A stretch of DNA of 64,000 bases, taken from NCBI GenBank assembly GCA_965219165.1, contig CBDCMW010000002.1, forward strand, positions 2,418,001 through 2,482,000, in the 5' to 3' direction. This DNA comes from Aldehydirespirator sp965219165 (GTDB lineage Bacteria; Actinomycetota; Acidimicrobiia; Acidimicrobiales; Aldehydirespiratoraceae). The translations under genes and the position numbers were made by a program. The notes below the pieces were generated by a model. It searched no databases. It was not told the DNA's origin and saw only the letters and a program-made list of their open reading frames with translations. Positions 50,815-59,462 of this stretch are shown here, one piece after another. Within the stretch, counting starts at the first letter, position 1. Each line of letters begins with the position of its first letter.

Positions 50815-52470
50815 TCAGACCTGGCCCTCGCCGTCGCCGGCGAGATCGATCGCGTCCAGGTCGATCTTGGCGAACAGCGGATCCGGCTTGGGCACTGGCG
50901 TGCCTGACGGCACCGCCGGACGCTCCCAGCGATGCACCGGACCGAACACATCGTCGAGAGCCGCCGTCGAGTAGGGAAGGAACGGCGCCAGTCCCGTGCG
51001 CACACCGGCCACGGCCTCCAGCGCGGTCACCAGCACTGCGGCGGCACGGTCCGGGTCCACCGACGCCAGCTTCCAGGGCTCGGTCGCGTTGAGGTAGGCG
51101 TTCACCTTCGCGGCCGCCTCCATGGCGGTGCGCAGGCCAGCTCGCAGCTCCACCCGCTCGAGGCAGCCGGCACCCTCTCGTAAGGCGTCGTCCACAGCGT
51201 CCAGTAGGGCGGTGTCGGAGGATTGGCGGTTGCCGGCTTCCGGGACCACGCCCGCCAGCACGGACTGAGCCATCGACAGCACCCGGTTGACGAGGTTCCC
51301 CCAGGTGGCGACCAGTTCGTCGTTGATGCGCCGGGCGATCTCCTCGATGGAGATCTCGGTGTCGGCGTGCTCGGGCAAGGCCGCGGCGAGGGCGTAGCGC
51401 AGAGCGTCGGGCTCGAACAGCCTGAGACCCTCGCCGATGGTGAGGCCGACACCGCGGCCCGCGGCCATCTTGGCTCCCGAGAAGGTCACGTACTGGTTGG
51501 CGGGCACATTGTCGGGCAAATGCAGGTCTCCGTAACCCATCAGCTGGGCGGGCCACAGCAGGGCGTGGAACGGGATGTTGTCCTTCCCGACGAAGTAGAG
51601 GTGCCGGGCTTCGTCGTTGTGCCACCAGCGCTTCCAAGCGTCGGGGTCGCCGTTGCGGGCCGCCCATTCCTTGGACGCCGACAGATATCCGATCACCGCG
51701 TCATACCAGACGTAGATGCGCTTCCCCTCGCCCAGGTCGTCGACGGGCAACTCGATTCCCCAGTCCAGGTCACGGGTGATGGCCCTGTCCTGCAAGCCCT
51801 CATTGGTCCAGCCGAAGCAGAAGTTGAGCACGTGCGGGCGCCATCCCTGGCGGGTCTTGAGCCAGGCGTCGACCCTCTCAGTGAAGTCCGAGTAGCGGAA
51901 GTAGAAATGCTCGGTCCGCCTCAGCTCCGGCACGGCGCCGCTGATCTTGGACCGGGGCTCGATCAGGTCGGTGGCGTCCAAGGTGGTTCCGCAGTGCTCG
52001 CACTGGTCGCCGCGGGCCGCTCCAAAGTCGCAGCGCGGGCAGGTTCCCTCGATGTAGCGGTCGGGCAGGAAGCGCCGGCCGACCGGATCGTAGAACTGCT
52101 CGGAGACCCGCTTGTCGAGGTGGCCGTTCTGCAGCTGCACCAAGAACATGTCCTGGGTGACGGCGGCGTGGTTGGGCGTGCCGGTGGTGGTGTAGAGGTC
52201 CCACGAGATGCCGAGCATCTCCCATTGACGGCAGAACTCGGAGTGGTAGCGCTCCACGATCTCCGATGGCGTCACTCCCTCGGCGTCGGCCCGCACGGTG
52301 ATGGGTGTGCCGTGCACGTCGGATCCGCTCACCATCAGAACGTCGTTGCCGGCCAGCCGCTGGTAGCGCGCGTAGATGTCGGCGGGCAGGTAGGCCCCGG
52401 CGAGATGGCCGAGGTGGCGGCTTCCAGACGCGTAGGGCCACGCCACTGCGACCAGTACCGGCACCGCCAT
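50815..52470 (-). CDS. metG: Methionyl-tRNA synthetase
   Basis: 551 residues from ATG 52470 (ATG 52482 also possible; neither has a clear ribosome-binding site). The HIGH motif is SGSRHLGHLAG, the zinc knuckle is CPRCDFGAARGDQCEHC (C-x2-C...C-x2-C), and WPAQLMGYGDLHLPDNV is the connective domain. The KMSKS position reads AKMAAGRGVGL, so the second Lys is replaced; the related actinobacterial form (KxFSSSRG) also lacks it. WGNLVNRVLSMA begins the anticodon domain. No C-terminal EMAP domain. Confidence 0.94.
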   Translation of the reverse strand: MAVPVLVAVAWPYASGSRHLGHLAGAYLPADIYARYQRLAGNDVLMVSGSDVHGTPITVRADAEGVTPSEIVERYHSEFCRQWEMLGISWDLYTTTGTPNHAAVTQDMFLVQLQNGHLDKRVSEQFYDPVGRRFLPDRYIEGTCPRCDFGAARGDQCEHCGTTLDATDLIEPRSKISGAVPELRRTEHFYFRYSDFTERVDAWLKTRQGWRPHVLNFCFGWTNEGLQDRAITRDLDWGIELPVDDLGEGKRIYVWYDAVIGYLSASKEWAARNGDPDAWKRWWHNDEARHLYFVGKDNIPFHALLWPAQLMGYGDLHLPDNVPANQYVTFSGAKMAAGRGVGLTIGEGLRLFEPDALRYALAAALPEHADTEISIEEIARRINDELVATWGNLVNRVLSMAQSVLAGVVPEAGNRQSSDTALLDAVDDALREGAGCLERVELRAGLRTAMEAAAKVNAYLNATEPWKLASVDPDRAAAVLVTALEAVAGVRTGLAPFLPYSTAALDDVFGPVHRWERPAVPSGTPVPKPDPLFAKIDLDAIDLAGDGEGQV

Positions 52471-52516
52471 GGGGAGCCACATTATCCCCAGAAGCCGAGG
52501 TCTTCCCCAGCCGGAA

Positions 52517-53350
52517 TCAGTTTTCTGCGCTTGGCATCAGGTTGTAGACGCGACGGCGCGAGACCCCATGGGCGGCCGCGGCCGAGGATGCAGCGTCTCG
52601 ACGGCTCATGCCCTCGGCGACGAGAGCGTGCGCCGTGGCCCGCAGCTGGCCGTCGGTGGCATCCGAGGCGTCTTCAGGAGCACCCTCGACCACCACGACC
52701 ACCTCGCCTTTGACCGGTCCCTGGGACCAGTCGCACAGCTCGGCGAGGCTCCCCCTCACGACCTCCTCATGCAGCTTGGTGAGCTCGCGGGCCACCACGG
52801 CTCGCCTGAGGGGGCCGCATACCTCGGCCAGATCCTGAAGGCAGGACTGCAGGCGATACGGCGACTCATAAAGCACGGTGGTGCGGCGCTCCCGTGCGAT
52901 CTGCTCCAAACGCTCGGCTCGGGCTCTGCCCTTGCGGGGCAAGAATCCCTCGAAACAGAACCGACCTGCAGGAAGGCCGCTGACAGCCAACGCGGCCAGG
53001 CCCGCGGAGGGACCGGGCACGACCGTCACCGTGTGGCCGGCCGACGCGCACGCGGCCACGAGCCGGCCCCCGGGATCGGTCAGCGCGGGCATGCCGGCAT
53101 CCGTCACCACCGCCACCGTGGCCCCGTTCAAGAGCAGCTCGCACACCTCCCCTACCGCCTCAGACTCGGTGTGCTCGTCGACGCGCCGAAGGCGCGCCCC
53201 GCGCACCCCTGCATGCTCGAGCAGCCGTCCCGTGCGCCTGGTGTCCTCGCAGCACACCAGGTCCGCAGCTGCAAGCGCCTCCACCGCTCTCGCGCTGAGA
53301 TCGCCGAGGTTGCCGATCGGCGTGCCGACCAGAACCAGCGAGCCGCTCAC
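52517..53350 (-). CDS. rsmI: 16S rRNA 2'-O-ribose methyltransferase RsmI
   Basis: 277 residues from GTG 53350. LVLVGTPIGNLGDLSARAVE, CCEDTRRTGRLLEHAGV, VVTDAGMPALTDPGGRLV and VPGPSAGLAALAVSGLP are the tetrapyrrole methylase-family motifs of RsmI, which methylates C1402 of 16S rRNA. The C-terminal helix-turn region (MSRRDAASSAAAAHGVSRRR) is the usual RsmI extension. It lies just upstream of metG. Confidence 0.93.
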   Translation of the reverse strand: MSGSLVLVGTPIGNLGDLSARAVEALAAADLVCCEDTRRTGRLLEHAGVRGARLRRVDEHTESEAVGEVCELLLNGATVAVVTDAGMPALTDPGGRLVAACASAGHTVTVVPGPSAGLAALAVSGLPAGRFCFEGFLPRKGRARAERLEQIARERRTTVLYESPYRLQSCLQDLAEVCGPLRRAVVARELTKLHEEVVRGSLAELCDWSQGPVKGEVVVVVEGAPEDASDATDGQLRATAHALVAEGMSRRDAASSAAAAHGVSRRRVYNLMPSAEN

Positions 53351-53381
53351 CGGCGGATCTCCGACTCCACTCCGGGAGCCC

Positions 53382-53711
53382 TCACCGCCGGATCTCCAGC
53401 TTCGTGCCGGGAGCCACTCCCCACCGCTCGAAGCTGCCTGCCTCGGCCTCGATGACCGCTGTGGCCCGCCACACCGGCCATCCGACGCGGTTGGCCCGCA
53501 TTGTCCTCACTCGCAGTACCCGCATGTCGGCGTCGCAGTGGGCCACGTCGATGGGGAAGCGCATGCCGAGCGAGTGCACCGAGCGGGTCCCCTCCAGCAG
53601 CAGGGCGCCCTCGATGCCGTTCCGTCCGAGAAGGCCCCTGCGACGGTCGCGGCGGCTGGAGGCGATCTCGAGCGACGCCACCACCCGGTCTCCGACCATC
53701 AGCCACGCCAT
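53382..53711 (-). CDS. DUF192 family protein
   Basis: 109 residues. VASLEIASSRRDRRRGLLGR, LLLEGTRSVHSLGMRFPIDV and LRVRTMRANRVGWPVWRATAV are the DUF192 signature; the H-x3-MxFPID motif is diagnostic. No function is established. There is no signal peptide, unlike some relatives. It sits 31 bases upstream of rsmI on the same strand. Confidence 0.83.
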   Translation of the reverse strand: MAWLMVGDRVVASLEIASSRRDRRRGLLGRNGIEGALLLEGTRSVHSLGMRFPIDVAHCDADMRVLRVRTMRANRVGWPVWRATAVIEAEAGSFERWGVAPGTKLEIRR

Positions 53712-53769
53712 GGGCGCAAACCTAGTTCCCGGAGCCTCCGCAGGGGCCGCGCCGATGGGTCGTGCTCTC

Positions 53770-54690
53770 TCAGTCCTCCCGGCGCGACCGGCGCTCGGCG
53801 CGGCGCTCCAACATGATCCGACCGACGCGGCCGACCCGGTCGATCAACTTCATGAGCCTGTCCCGGGCCGCCTCGGCCCTCCCCGAAAGGTCGGCGAGGC
53901 TCGGGAGGTTCCAGTCGCGCATCACCACTGGCTGCAGGATCTGGTCGTGATGGATGGCCAGGTCGTAGATGCCGGCTTCAGCAATGGTGCGGGCGTGGGC
54001 GTCGAAGTCTGTGATTCCCACACCCGGCATCGCGAAGCTCTTCACCTGGTTGGCTATGGCCACGACCGCTGCGGACGGCTCTATCTTGAGCGCGGCACCC
54101 ATCAGGTCGCGATAGAAGAGGAAATGGAGGTTCTCGTCGAAAGCCACCCGGCGCATGATGGCCCTGCCGGCCGGGTCGTCGATGTGTCGCCCGGTGTTGA
54201 AGTGCGAAATCCGGGTGGCCAGCTCCTGGAGGGCTACGTAGGCAAGGCCCTCCAGCGCATTGGGCGGCTCGGGAACCCGCCCGCACTGCACCTGGGCCAT
54301 GCGCGCCCTCTCAAGGATGACGGGATCGATGGACCGCGTGACGGCGAGGTAGTCGTGGATCACTTGGCCGTGGCGGCCCTCCTCGGCCGTCCAGCGCCGC
54401 ACCCAATGGCCCCAAGCGCCGTCGCGGCCGAACATGCGCTCGATGTCCCGGGTGTAGTAGGGGAGGTTGTCCTCCGTGAGGACATTGACGAACAGAGCGC
54501 TGCGGGCCTCGGCGCTGAGCCCGGCCTCTTCGGGCGTCCATTCGTAGTCGTCCGGGAAGTCCTGGCCCCGGCTCCAAGGCACCAGCGCGTGGGGATGCCA
54601 CTCCTTGGTCTGTCGAAGGTGCCGCTCGTAGAGCCTCTCGACGCTGGGCTCGAGTTCGGCAAGCAGCGGGGCGTCGGAAGTGACGGGCAT
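53770..54690 (-). CDS. Acyl-ACP desaturase (ferritin-like di-iron)
   Basis: 306 residues from ATG 54690. The four-helix di-iron site is carried by LTEDNLPYYTRDIERMFG, WTAEEGRHGQVIHDYL (EExxH), LATRISHFNTGRHI and RRVAFDENLHFLFYRDLM (ExxH-type). This is the plant stearoyl-ACP desaturase family, present in actinobacteria as DesA1/DesA2. It introduces a cis double bond into a saturated acyl chain, supplying membrane unsaturated fatty acids. It has no membrane segment. Confidence 0.88.
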   Translation of the reverse strand: MPVTSDAPLLAELEPSVERLYERHLRQTKEWHPHALVPWSRGQDFPDDYEWTPEEAGLSAEARSALFVNVLTEDNLPYYTRDIERMFGRDGAWGHWVRRWTAEEGRHGQVIHDYLAVTRSIDPVILERARMAQVQCGRVPEPPNALEGLAYVALQELATRISHFNTGRHIDDPAGRAIMRRVAFDENLHFLFYRDLMGAALKIEPSAAVVAIANQVKSFAMPGVGITDFDAHARTIAEAGIYDLAIHHDQILQPVVMRDWNLPSLADLSGRAEAARDRLMKLIDRVGRVGRIMLERRAERRSRRED

Positions 54691-54799
54691 GGGTTGTGAG
54701 CCTAGCCAACTGTTTGCAGAGCTGGCAATGGACAATGCAGACGCGTCGAGCAGGTGTCGCCCCCGCCGGTCGCCGGCAGCGCATCGCACGCCGCCGGTC

Positions 54800-55873
54800 T
54801 CAGACGTTGAACTTGAACTCCATCACGTCGCCGTCGGCCACGCAGTAGTCCTTGCCCTCGGACCGCACTCGGCCCTGATCGCGGGCCGCGACCCACGATC
54901 CGGCCTCCAGCAGCCGGTCCCAGGAGATGGTGTCGGCCCGGATGAAGCCGCGCTGGATGTCGGAGTGGACCGCGCCGGCGCATTCTGCCGCCGACGCTCC
55001 GGCGCGGAACGTCCAGGCCCGGCTCTCCTCGGGTCCGGTGGTCAGGAAGGTCCGCAGTCCCAGCAGGTGGTAGGCGCTCGTCAGGAAGCGGTCCAGGGCG
55101 CCGCTGCCGAGGCCCAGCTCGGCCAGCAGCTCGGGCCGCTCCGACTCGTCAAGCTGTGCGGCCTCGGCCTCGAGCTGCACGCACAGCGCCACGACCTCGG
55201 CTTCGCCCAGCTCGGCCCGCACCGGTCCCGCCAACTCCTCTGCGGCGTCGATCTGGTGCTCCCCGATGTTCACCACTGCCAGCACCGGCTTGTTGGTGAG
55301 CAGGAAGAACGGGCGCAGATCGGTCCTGGTGGAACGGTCGAGGCCCGCTCGGTACAGCGGCACGCCGTCCTCGAGAACCCCGATGGCCCGGGCCAGCTGC
55401 TCGTGGCCCGCCCGCAGTGACGGGTCGCCCTTGGCGGCACGGCGAAGCTTGTCGAATTGGCGGGTGGCGCTGTCGAGGTCGGCCAAGGCCAGCTCGGTCT
55501 CGAGCACTCGGAGACCGTCGAGGGGGTCGTCATCTCCGGGCACGTTGGGATCGGCGAATGCCCGCAGCACGTAGACGATCGCATCGGTGTCGCGGACATG
55601 GCCCAGGAAGGCGTTGCCCAGGCCCTCGCCCCGGCTCGAGCCCGACACCAGGCCCCCGATGTCGGTGAACTGCACTGAGGCGTGCACCGTGCGGGGGCTG
55701 GCGCTCATCTCTGCCAGCTGCCGCAGGCGGTCGTCGGCAACCCTGGCCACCCCCACGTTGGCCGACTTCGTCGAGAACGCATGCCGGGCTGCGACCGCCT
55801 CGCCGCCCGCCAGGGCGTTGTGCAGCGAGGTCTTTCCCGAATTGGGCAGACCGACGAATCCGAATCGCTCCAT
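54800..55873 (-). CDS. ychF: Redox-regulated ATPase YchF (Obg-related)
   Basis: 357 residues from ATG 55873. GFVGLPNSGKTSLHNALAGG is the P-loop, TDIGGLVSGSSRGEGLGNAFL the switch II, NKPVLAVVNIGEHQ the nucleotide-specific loop (ATP-preferring form), and the C-terminal TGS domain ends FIRADTISWDRLLEAGSWVA and VADGDVMEFKFNV. It binds ribosomes and acts in translation/stress response. Confidence 0.95.
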   Translation of the reverse strand: MERFGFVGLPNSGKTSLHNALAGGEAVAARHAFSTKSANVGVARVADDRLRQLAEMSASPRTVHASVQFTDIGGLVSGSSRGEGLGNAFLGHVRDTDAIVYVLRAFADPNVPGDDDPLDGLRVLETELALADLDSATRQFDKLRRAAKGDPSLRAGHEQLARAIGVLEDGVPLYRAGLDRSTRTDLRPFFLLTNKPVLAVVNIGEHQIDAAEELAGPVRAELGEAEVVALCVQLEAEAAQLDESERPELLAELGLGSGALDRFLTSAYHLLGLRTFLTTGPEESRAWTFRAGASAAECAGAVHSDIQRGFIRADTISWDRLLEAGSWVAARDQGRVRSEGKDYCVADGDVMEFKFNV

Positions 55874-55970
55874 GCCGATCTCCTCGTCAGTCAGTCAGCG
55901 CAACCGAAGCGAATCGCTCCAACTTGATCTCCGCGCCCTACCGGCGGCACCCTGGCGGCTGAGCGCCGCG

Positions 55971-56060
55971 TCAGCTGTTGCGGCCGGCGTTGGGCTTGCG
56001 GCCGTGGTTCGCCTTCGACCGGCGAGCCTTGGTTCGGCGCTTGCTGGTGCGCTTGGACAT
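55971..56060 (-). CDS. Small ribosomal protein bL37 (probable)
   Basis: Twenty-nine residues from ATG 56060: MSKRTSKRRTKARRSKANHG and RKPNAGRNS. The ending SKANHGxxPNA matches the mycobacterial 50S protein bL37 (about 24 residues) discovered in ribosome structures. It lies upstream of ychF, on the same strand. A longer divergent frame on the other strand has no such support. Confidence 0.75.
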   Translation of the reverse strand: MSKRTSKRRTKARRSKANHGRKPNAGRNS

Positions 56061-56139
56061 GGCCGGTCACGCTACCGCCGTCGCGGCCCAACCCGCCCGT
56101 GCGGACCCGGCCGACAGACAGCGGTGGCACACTGGACGG

Positions 56140-56499
56140 GTGCTGCTGGTCTACGACGGGGAGTGCGGGTTCTGCGTCCGGTCGGCCCGCTGGATCGGAG
56201 CACGCCTGCCCGCAGATGCCCGCGTCGAGCCGTGGCAGTCGCTTGTGCTGGAGGAGCTGGGCCTGTCCAGGCCGGACGTGCAGGCCGCAGTGTGGTGGAT
56301 TGACGACCGCCGCTACAGCCCGCGGCGCTCCCGCGGCGCCGAGGCCATCGGCCGGGCCCTCGCCGAGGCCCGGGGCGCCTGGGGGATGGTGGGACGGCTG
56401 ATCGTCAGACCGCCCTTGATCTGGCTGGCCCGCCCGGCCTACGCCCTCGTCGCAGCCAACCGCCACCGGCTGCCCGGCCCCCGCGCAGCCGCACCATGA
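56140..56499 (+). CDS. DCC-family thiol-disulfide oxidoreductase-like protein (DUF393)
   Basis: 119 residues from GTG 56140. LLVYDGECGFCVRSARWIGARLP has the DxxCxxC-like DGECGFC motif of the DCC family; the later SRGAEAIGRALAE and C-terminal helical part (RPPLIWLARPAYALVAANRH) also fit. These proteins have a thioredoxin-like fold of uncertain substrate. It points rightward, divergent from the bL37-ychF pair. Confidence 0.8.
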   Translation: MLLVYDGECGFCVRSARWIGARLPADARVEPWQSLVLEELGLSRPDVQAAVWWIDDRRYSPRRSRGAEAIGRALAEARGAWGMVGRLIVRPPLIWLARPAYALVAANRHRLPGPRAAAP

Positions 56500-56736
56500 C
56501 CCCCACCCACGACCGATAGTTTCGATAGTCATGCGGCCTTCGGTGGCACTAGCGCTCGCGGTGCACTACCTGGACCGCGAACTCGCTCCCGCTGCAACGT
56601 ACCCGTCGACGACATCGTGAACACTTCGCCCGCCGAAGACCTGCTGGCCTGGACCGCGGCACACTCGGCATACGGCGGCGGCGCCGGTTAGCATTCGCAG
56701 CGCATACAGCCTCATCAATCCCTTGGAGGGAATCCA

Positions 56737-57798
56737 ATGCGAAAGCGTCCAATTGCCATACTCGCGATCCTCTTGTCGTTCGTGCTGCTCGCAGCCGGGT
56801 GCAGCGGAGGCGACGACGCCGACGAGAGCGTCTCGGTCGGTCTGGTCTTCGACATCGGCGGACGGGGCGACCAGTCCTTCAACGACTCCGCCGCGGCGGG
56901 CATCGAGCGGGCCGAGGCGGAGCTGGGCATCACCTACACCGAGGCTTCGCCCAACGACGACGGGTCGAACCGGGGCGAGCTGCTCCAGCTCGCGGCCGAC
57001 GCCCACGACGTTGTTGTCGCCGTCGGCTTCCTGTTCGAGGGCGACGCGGCCGCGGTCGGCGCCGAGAACCCCGACACCGTCTTCGGTGTCGTCGACTCGG
57101 GCATGCTCGACTTCAGCGGCGACGCTCCGGTCCCGTACGGCGACAACATCGCGGGCCTGGTGTTCGCCGAGGAGCAGGGCTCCTTCCTGGTCGGCGCGGC
57201 CGCCGCTCTCAAGACCCAGACCGGCACCATCGGCTTCATCGGCGGCGTGGCCAACGTGGGCGGGCTCATCGAGCGGTTCGAGGCCGGCTACCAAGCCGGG
57301 GCCCGAGCCGTGAACCCCGATATCGAGATCATCTCCAGCTATGTGACCCAGGCCCCCGACTTCGACGGCTTCAATGCTCCGGACCGAGGCAAGGAGATCG
57401 CACTGGCCATGTACGAGGAGGGGGCCGACATCGTGTACCACGCCGCGGGCGGCACCGGTGCCGGCCTGTTCCTGGCCGCCCAGGAGCAGAGCGACAACAC
57501 CGGGTCGAAGGTGTGGGCCATCGGCGTCGACTCCGACCAGTACCACACCGCGGGCGCCGGGGTGCAGGACTACATCCTCACCTCGATGCTCAAGCGGGTC
57601 GACGTGTCCATCTTCGAGATGGTCCGGTCCGCCATCGAAGGCAACGTGACCGCGGGGCCGACCGTCTACGACCTGTCCGTGGACGGCGTCGGCTACAGCA
57701 CGTCGGGCGGATTCGTGGACGACATCGCCGACCAGCTCGACGACTACAAGGCCCAGATCATCTCTGGCGCCATCGTGGTCCCGAAGGAGCCCTCCTAA
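56737..57798 (+). CDS. BMP/PnrA-type nucleoside-binding lipoprotein
   Basis: 353 residues from ATG 56737 behind GGAGGG. The signal LSFVLLAAGC is a lipobox. VSVGLVFDIGGRGDQSFNDS, GSFLVGAAAALKTQTGTIGF and YHAAGGTGAGLFLAAQEQ are hallmarks of BmpA/Med family binding proteins that feed purine nucleosides to YufOPQ/NupOPQ transporters. It heads an operon with an ATPase and two permeases. The 237-bp gap upstream carries no gene that I can support. Confidence 0.87.
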   Translation: MRKRPIAILAILLSFVLLAAGCSGGDDADESVSVGLVFDIGGRGDQSFNDSAAAGIERAEAELGITYTEASPNDDGSNRGELLQLAADAHDVVVAVGFLFEGDAAAVGAENPDTVFGVVDSGMLDFSGDAPVPYGDNIAGLVFAEEQGSFLVGAAAALKTQTGTIGFIGGVANVGGLIERFEAGYQAGARAVNPDIEIISSYVTQAPDFDGFNAPDRGKEIALAMYEEGADIVYHAAGGTGAGLFLAAQEQSDNTGSKVWAIGVDSDQYHTAGAGVQDYILTSMLKRVDVSIFEMVRSAIEGNVTAGPTVYDLSVDGVGYSTSGGFVDDIADQLDDYKAQIISGAIVVPKEPS

Positions 57799-57809
57799 GC
57801 ACCGAATAC

Positions 57810-57889
57810 CGGCGGCCGCTTGAGACGGCCGTCGGCAGCCGACAATAGTGACATCACGACCGGGTCGGGCTAGCGTCCGGCCCGGTCGT
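57810..57889 (+). promoter_or_regulatory. Two intercistronic hairpins between bmp and the ATPase gene
   Basis: CGGCGGCCG 57810-57818 pairs with 57826-57834 (one wobble). A second stem, ACGACCGGGTCGG 57856-57868 with 57877-57889, has 13 bp with one wobble. There is no T-run, so partial terminators or mRNA-stabilising structures that raise binding-protein levels relative to the ATPase are likely. Confidence 0.5.
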
Positions 57890-57907
57890 CGTTGTAGGGG
57901 AGACCGC

Positions 57908-59431
57908 GTGGTGCTGGCCATCGAGCTCAAAGGGATCACCAAGAGGTTCCCGGGGGTTGTGGCCAACGACGACATACACCTCGCCGTGGCCGAGGGCGAG
58001 ATCCACGCCATCTGCGGCGAGAACGGGGCCGGCAAGTCGACCCTGATGAAGATCCTCTACGGCATGCAGCCGCCCGACTCCGGAACGATCAAGATCAGGG
58101 GCCAGGCCGTGGAGCTGGGCTCGCCGGCTCAAGCCATCGAGCTGGGGATCGGCATGGTCCACCAGCACTTCATGCTGGCCGACCAGCTCACCGTGCTCGA
58201 GAACGTGATCCTCGGCGCCGAGCCCATGCGCTCGTTCGGGCGGATCGACTTCGAGGCGGGCCGCAAGCATCTCGACGAGGTGGGCCGGGCCTACGGCCTC
58301 GACATCAACGCCGACGACCTGGTGGAGACGCTCGAGATCGGCGAGCGGCAGCGGGTCGAGATCATCAAGGTCCTGTACCGGGGGGCCAAGATCCTCATAC
58401 TCGACGAGCCGACAGCGGTGCTGGTGCCCCAAGAGGTGGACGAGCTCTTCCGAAACATCCGGGAGCTCAAGGCCAGCGGCGCCACCATCTTGTTCATCGA
58501 TCACAAGCTCGACGAGGTCCTGGCCATCGCCGACACCATCACCGTGCTGCGCCAGGGCCGAACCGTGGGCACCGCGAAGCCCGACGAGGTGACGGCCCAC
58601 GACCTGGCCGAGATGATGATCGGCTCGGAGCTGCCCACCCCCGACGCGGGCGCCTCCACCGTCACCGACGAGGCCGCCCTGGTGATCGCCGACCTCACCG
58701 TCAGCGACGGGGAGCGCCCGGTGGTCAACGATGTGAGCCTGAGCGTCCACCGGGGCGAGATCGTCGGCATCGCCGGGGTCGAGGGCAACGGCCAGGCCGA
58801 GCTGGTCAACGCCATCATCGGCATCGAGGACCCCGCGTCCGGCACCATCACGATGCTGGGCCGCGACGTGACCCACCGATCAGTGCGCCAGCATCGCGAG
58901 ATGGGCCTGGGCTACGTCCCCCAGGACCGCCAGCGCGACGGCCTGCTGCTGGGCGCGGCCCTGTGGGAGAACACCGCCCTCGGCCACCAGACCAAGGCCC
59001 CCTACTCCCGGGGCCCGTGGCTCAACCGATCGGGCATGCGGGATAGGGCCGACCAGATCCAGGCCGACTTCGATGTCCGCACCCCCAACATCGACGTGGC
59101 CGCCCACGCCCTGTCGGGAGGGAACCAGCAGAAGCTGATCCTGGGTCGGGAGATGGTGGCCGGCCCGGCCGTGCTCATCGCCAACCATCCCACCCGGGGC
59201 ATCGACGTCGGCGCCCAGGCCGCGGTGTGGGACGACATCCGCGAGGCCCGAGCCCAGGGCCTGGCCACCCTGCTGGTCTCAGCCGACCTCGACGAGCTGA
59301 TCGGCCTTTCCGACACCATCGTGGTGATGCTGCGGGGCCGGCTGGTGGCCCGCCTCGACCCCAACGAGATCACCCCCCGCGACCTGGGCGCCTACATGAC
59401 CGGCGCCGCGCTCGGCACAGCCGCCCCGTGA
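57908..59431 (+). CDS. Nucleoside ABC transporter ATP-binding protein (double ATPase)
   Basis: 507 residues from GTG 57908 behind GGGGAGA. Two ABC domains: the first has ICGENGAGKSTLMKILYG (Walker A), LEIGERQRVEIIKVLYR and LILDEPTAVLVPQEV; the second has GIAGVEGNGQAEL with a degenerate Walker A and LSGGNQQKLILGREMVAGP. This arrangement is that of YufO/NupO, RbsA-type ATPases. It powers the permeases encoded downstream. Confidence 0.92.
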   Translation: MVLAIELKGITKRFPGVVANDDIHLAVAEGEIHAICGENGAGKSTLMKILYGMQPPDSGTIKIRGQAVELGSPAQAIELGIGMVHQHFMLADQLTVLENVILGAEPMRSFGRIDFEAGRKHLDEVGRAYGLDINADDLVETLEIGERQRVEIIKVLYRGAKILILDEPTAVLVPQEVDELFRNIRELKASGATILFIDHKLDEVLAIADTITVLRQGRTVGTAKPDEVTAHDLAEMMIGSELPTPDAGASTVTDEAALVIADLTVSDGERPVVNDVSLSVHRGEIVGIAGVEGNGQAELVNAIIGIEDPASGTITMLGRDVTHRSVRQHREMGLGYVPQDRQRDGLLLGAALWENTALGHQTKAPYSRGPWLNRSGMRDRADQIQADFDVRTPNIDVAAHALSGGNQQKLILGREMVAGPAVLIANHPTRGIDVGAQAAVWDDIREARAQGLATLLVSADLDELIGLSDTIVVMLRGRLVARLDPNEITPRDLGAYMTGAALGTAAP

Positions 59432-59462
59432 GCGCCAGCCGACGCGTCGCCCGCTTTGCGCC

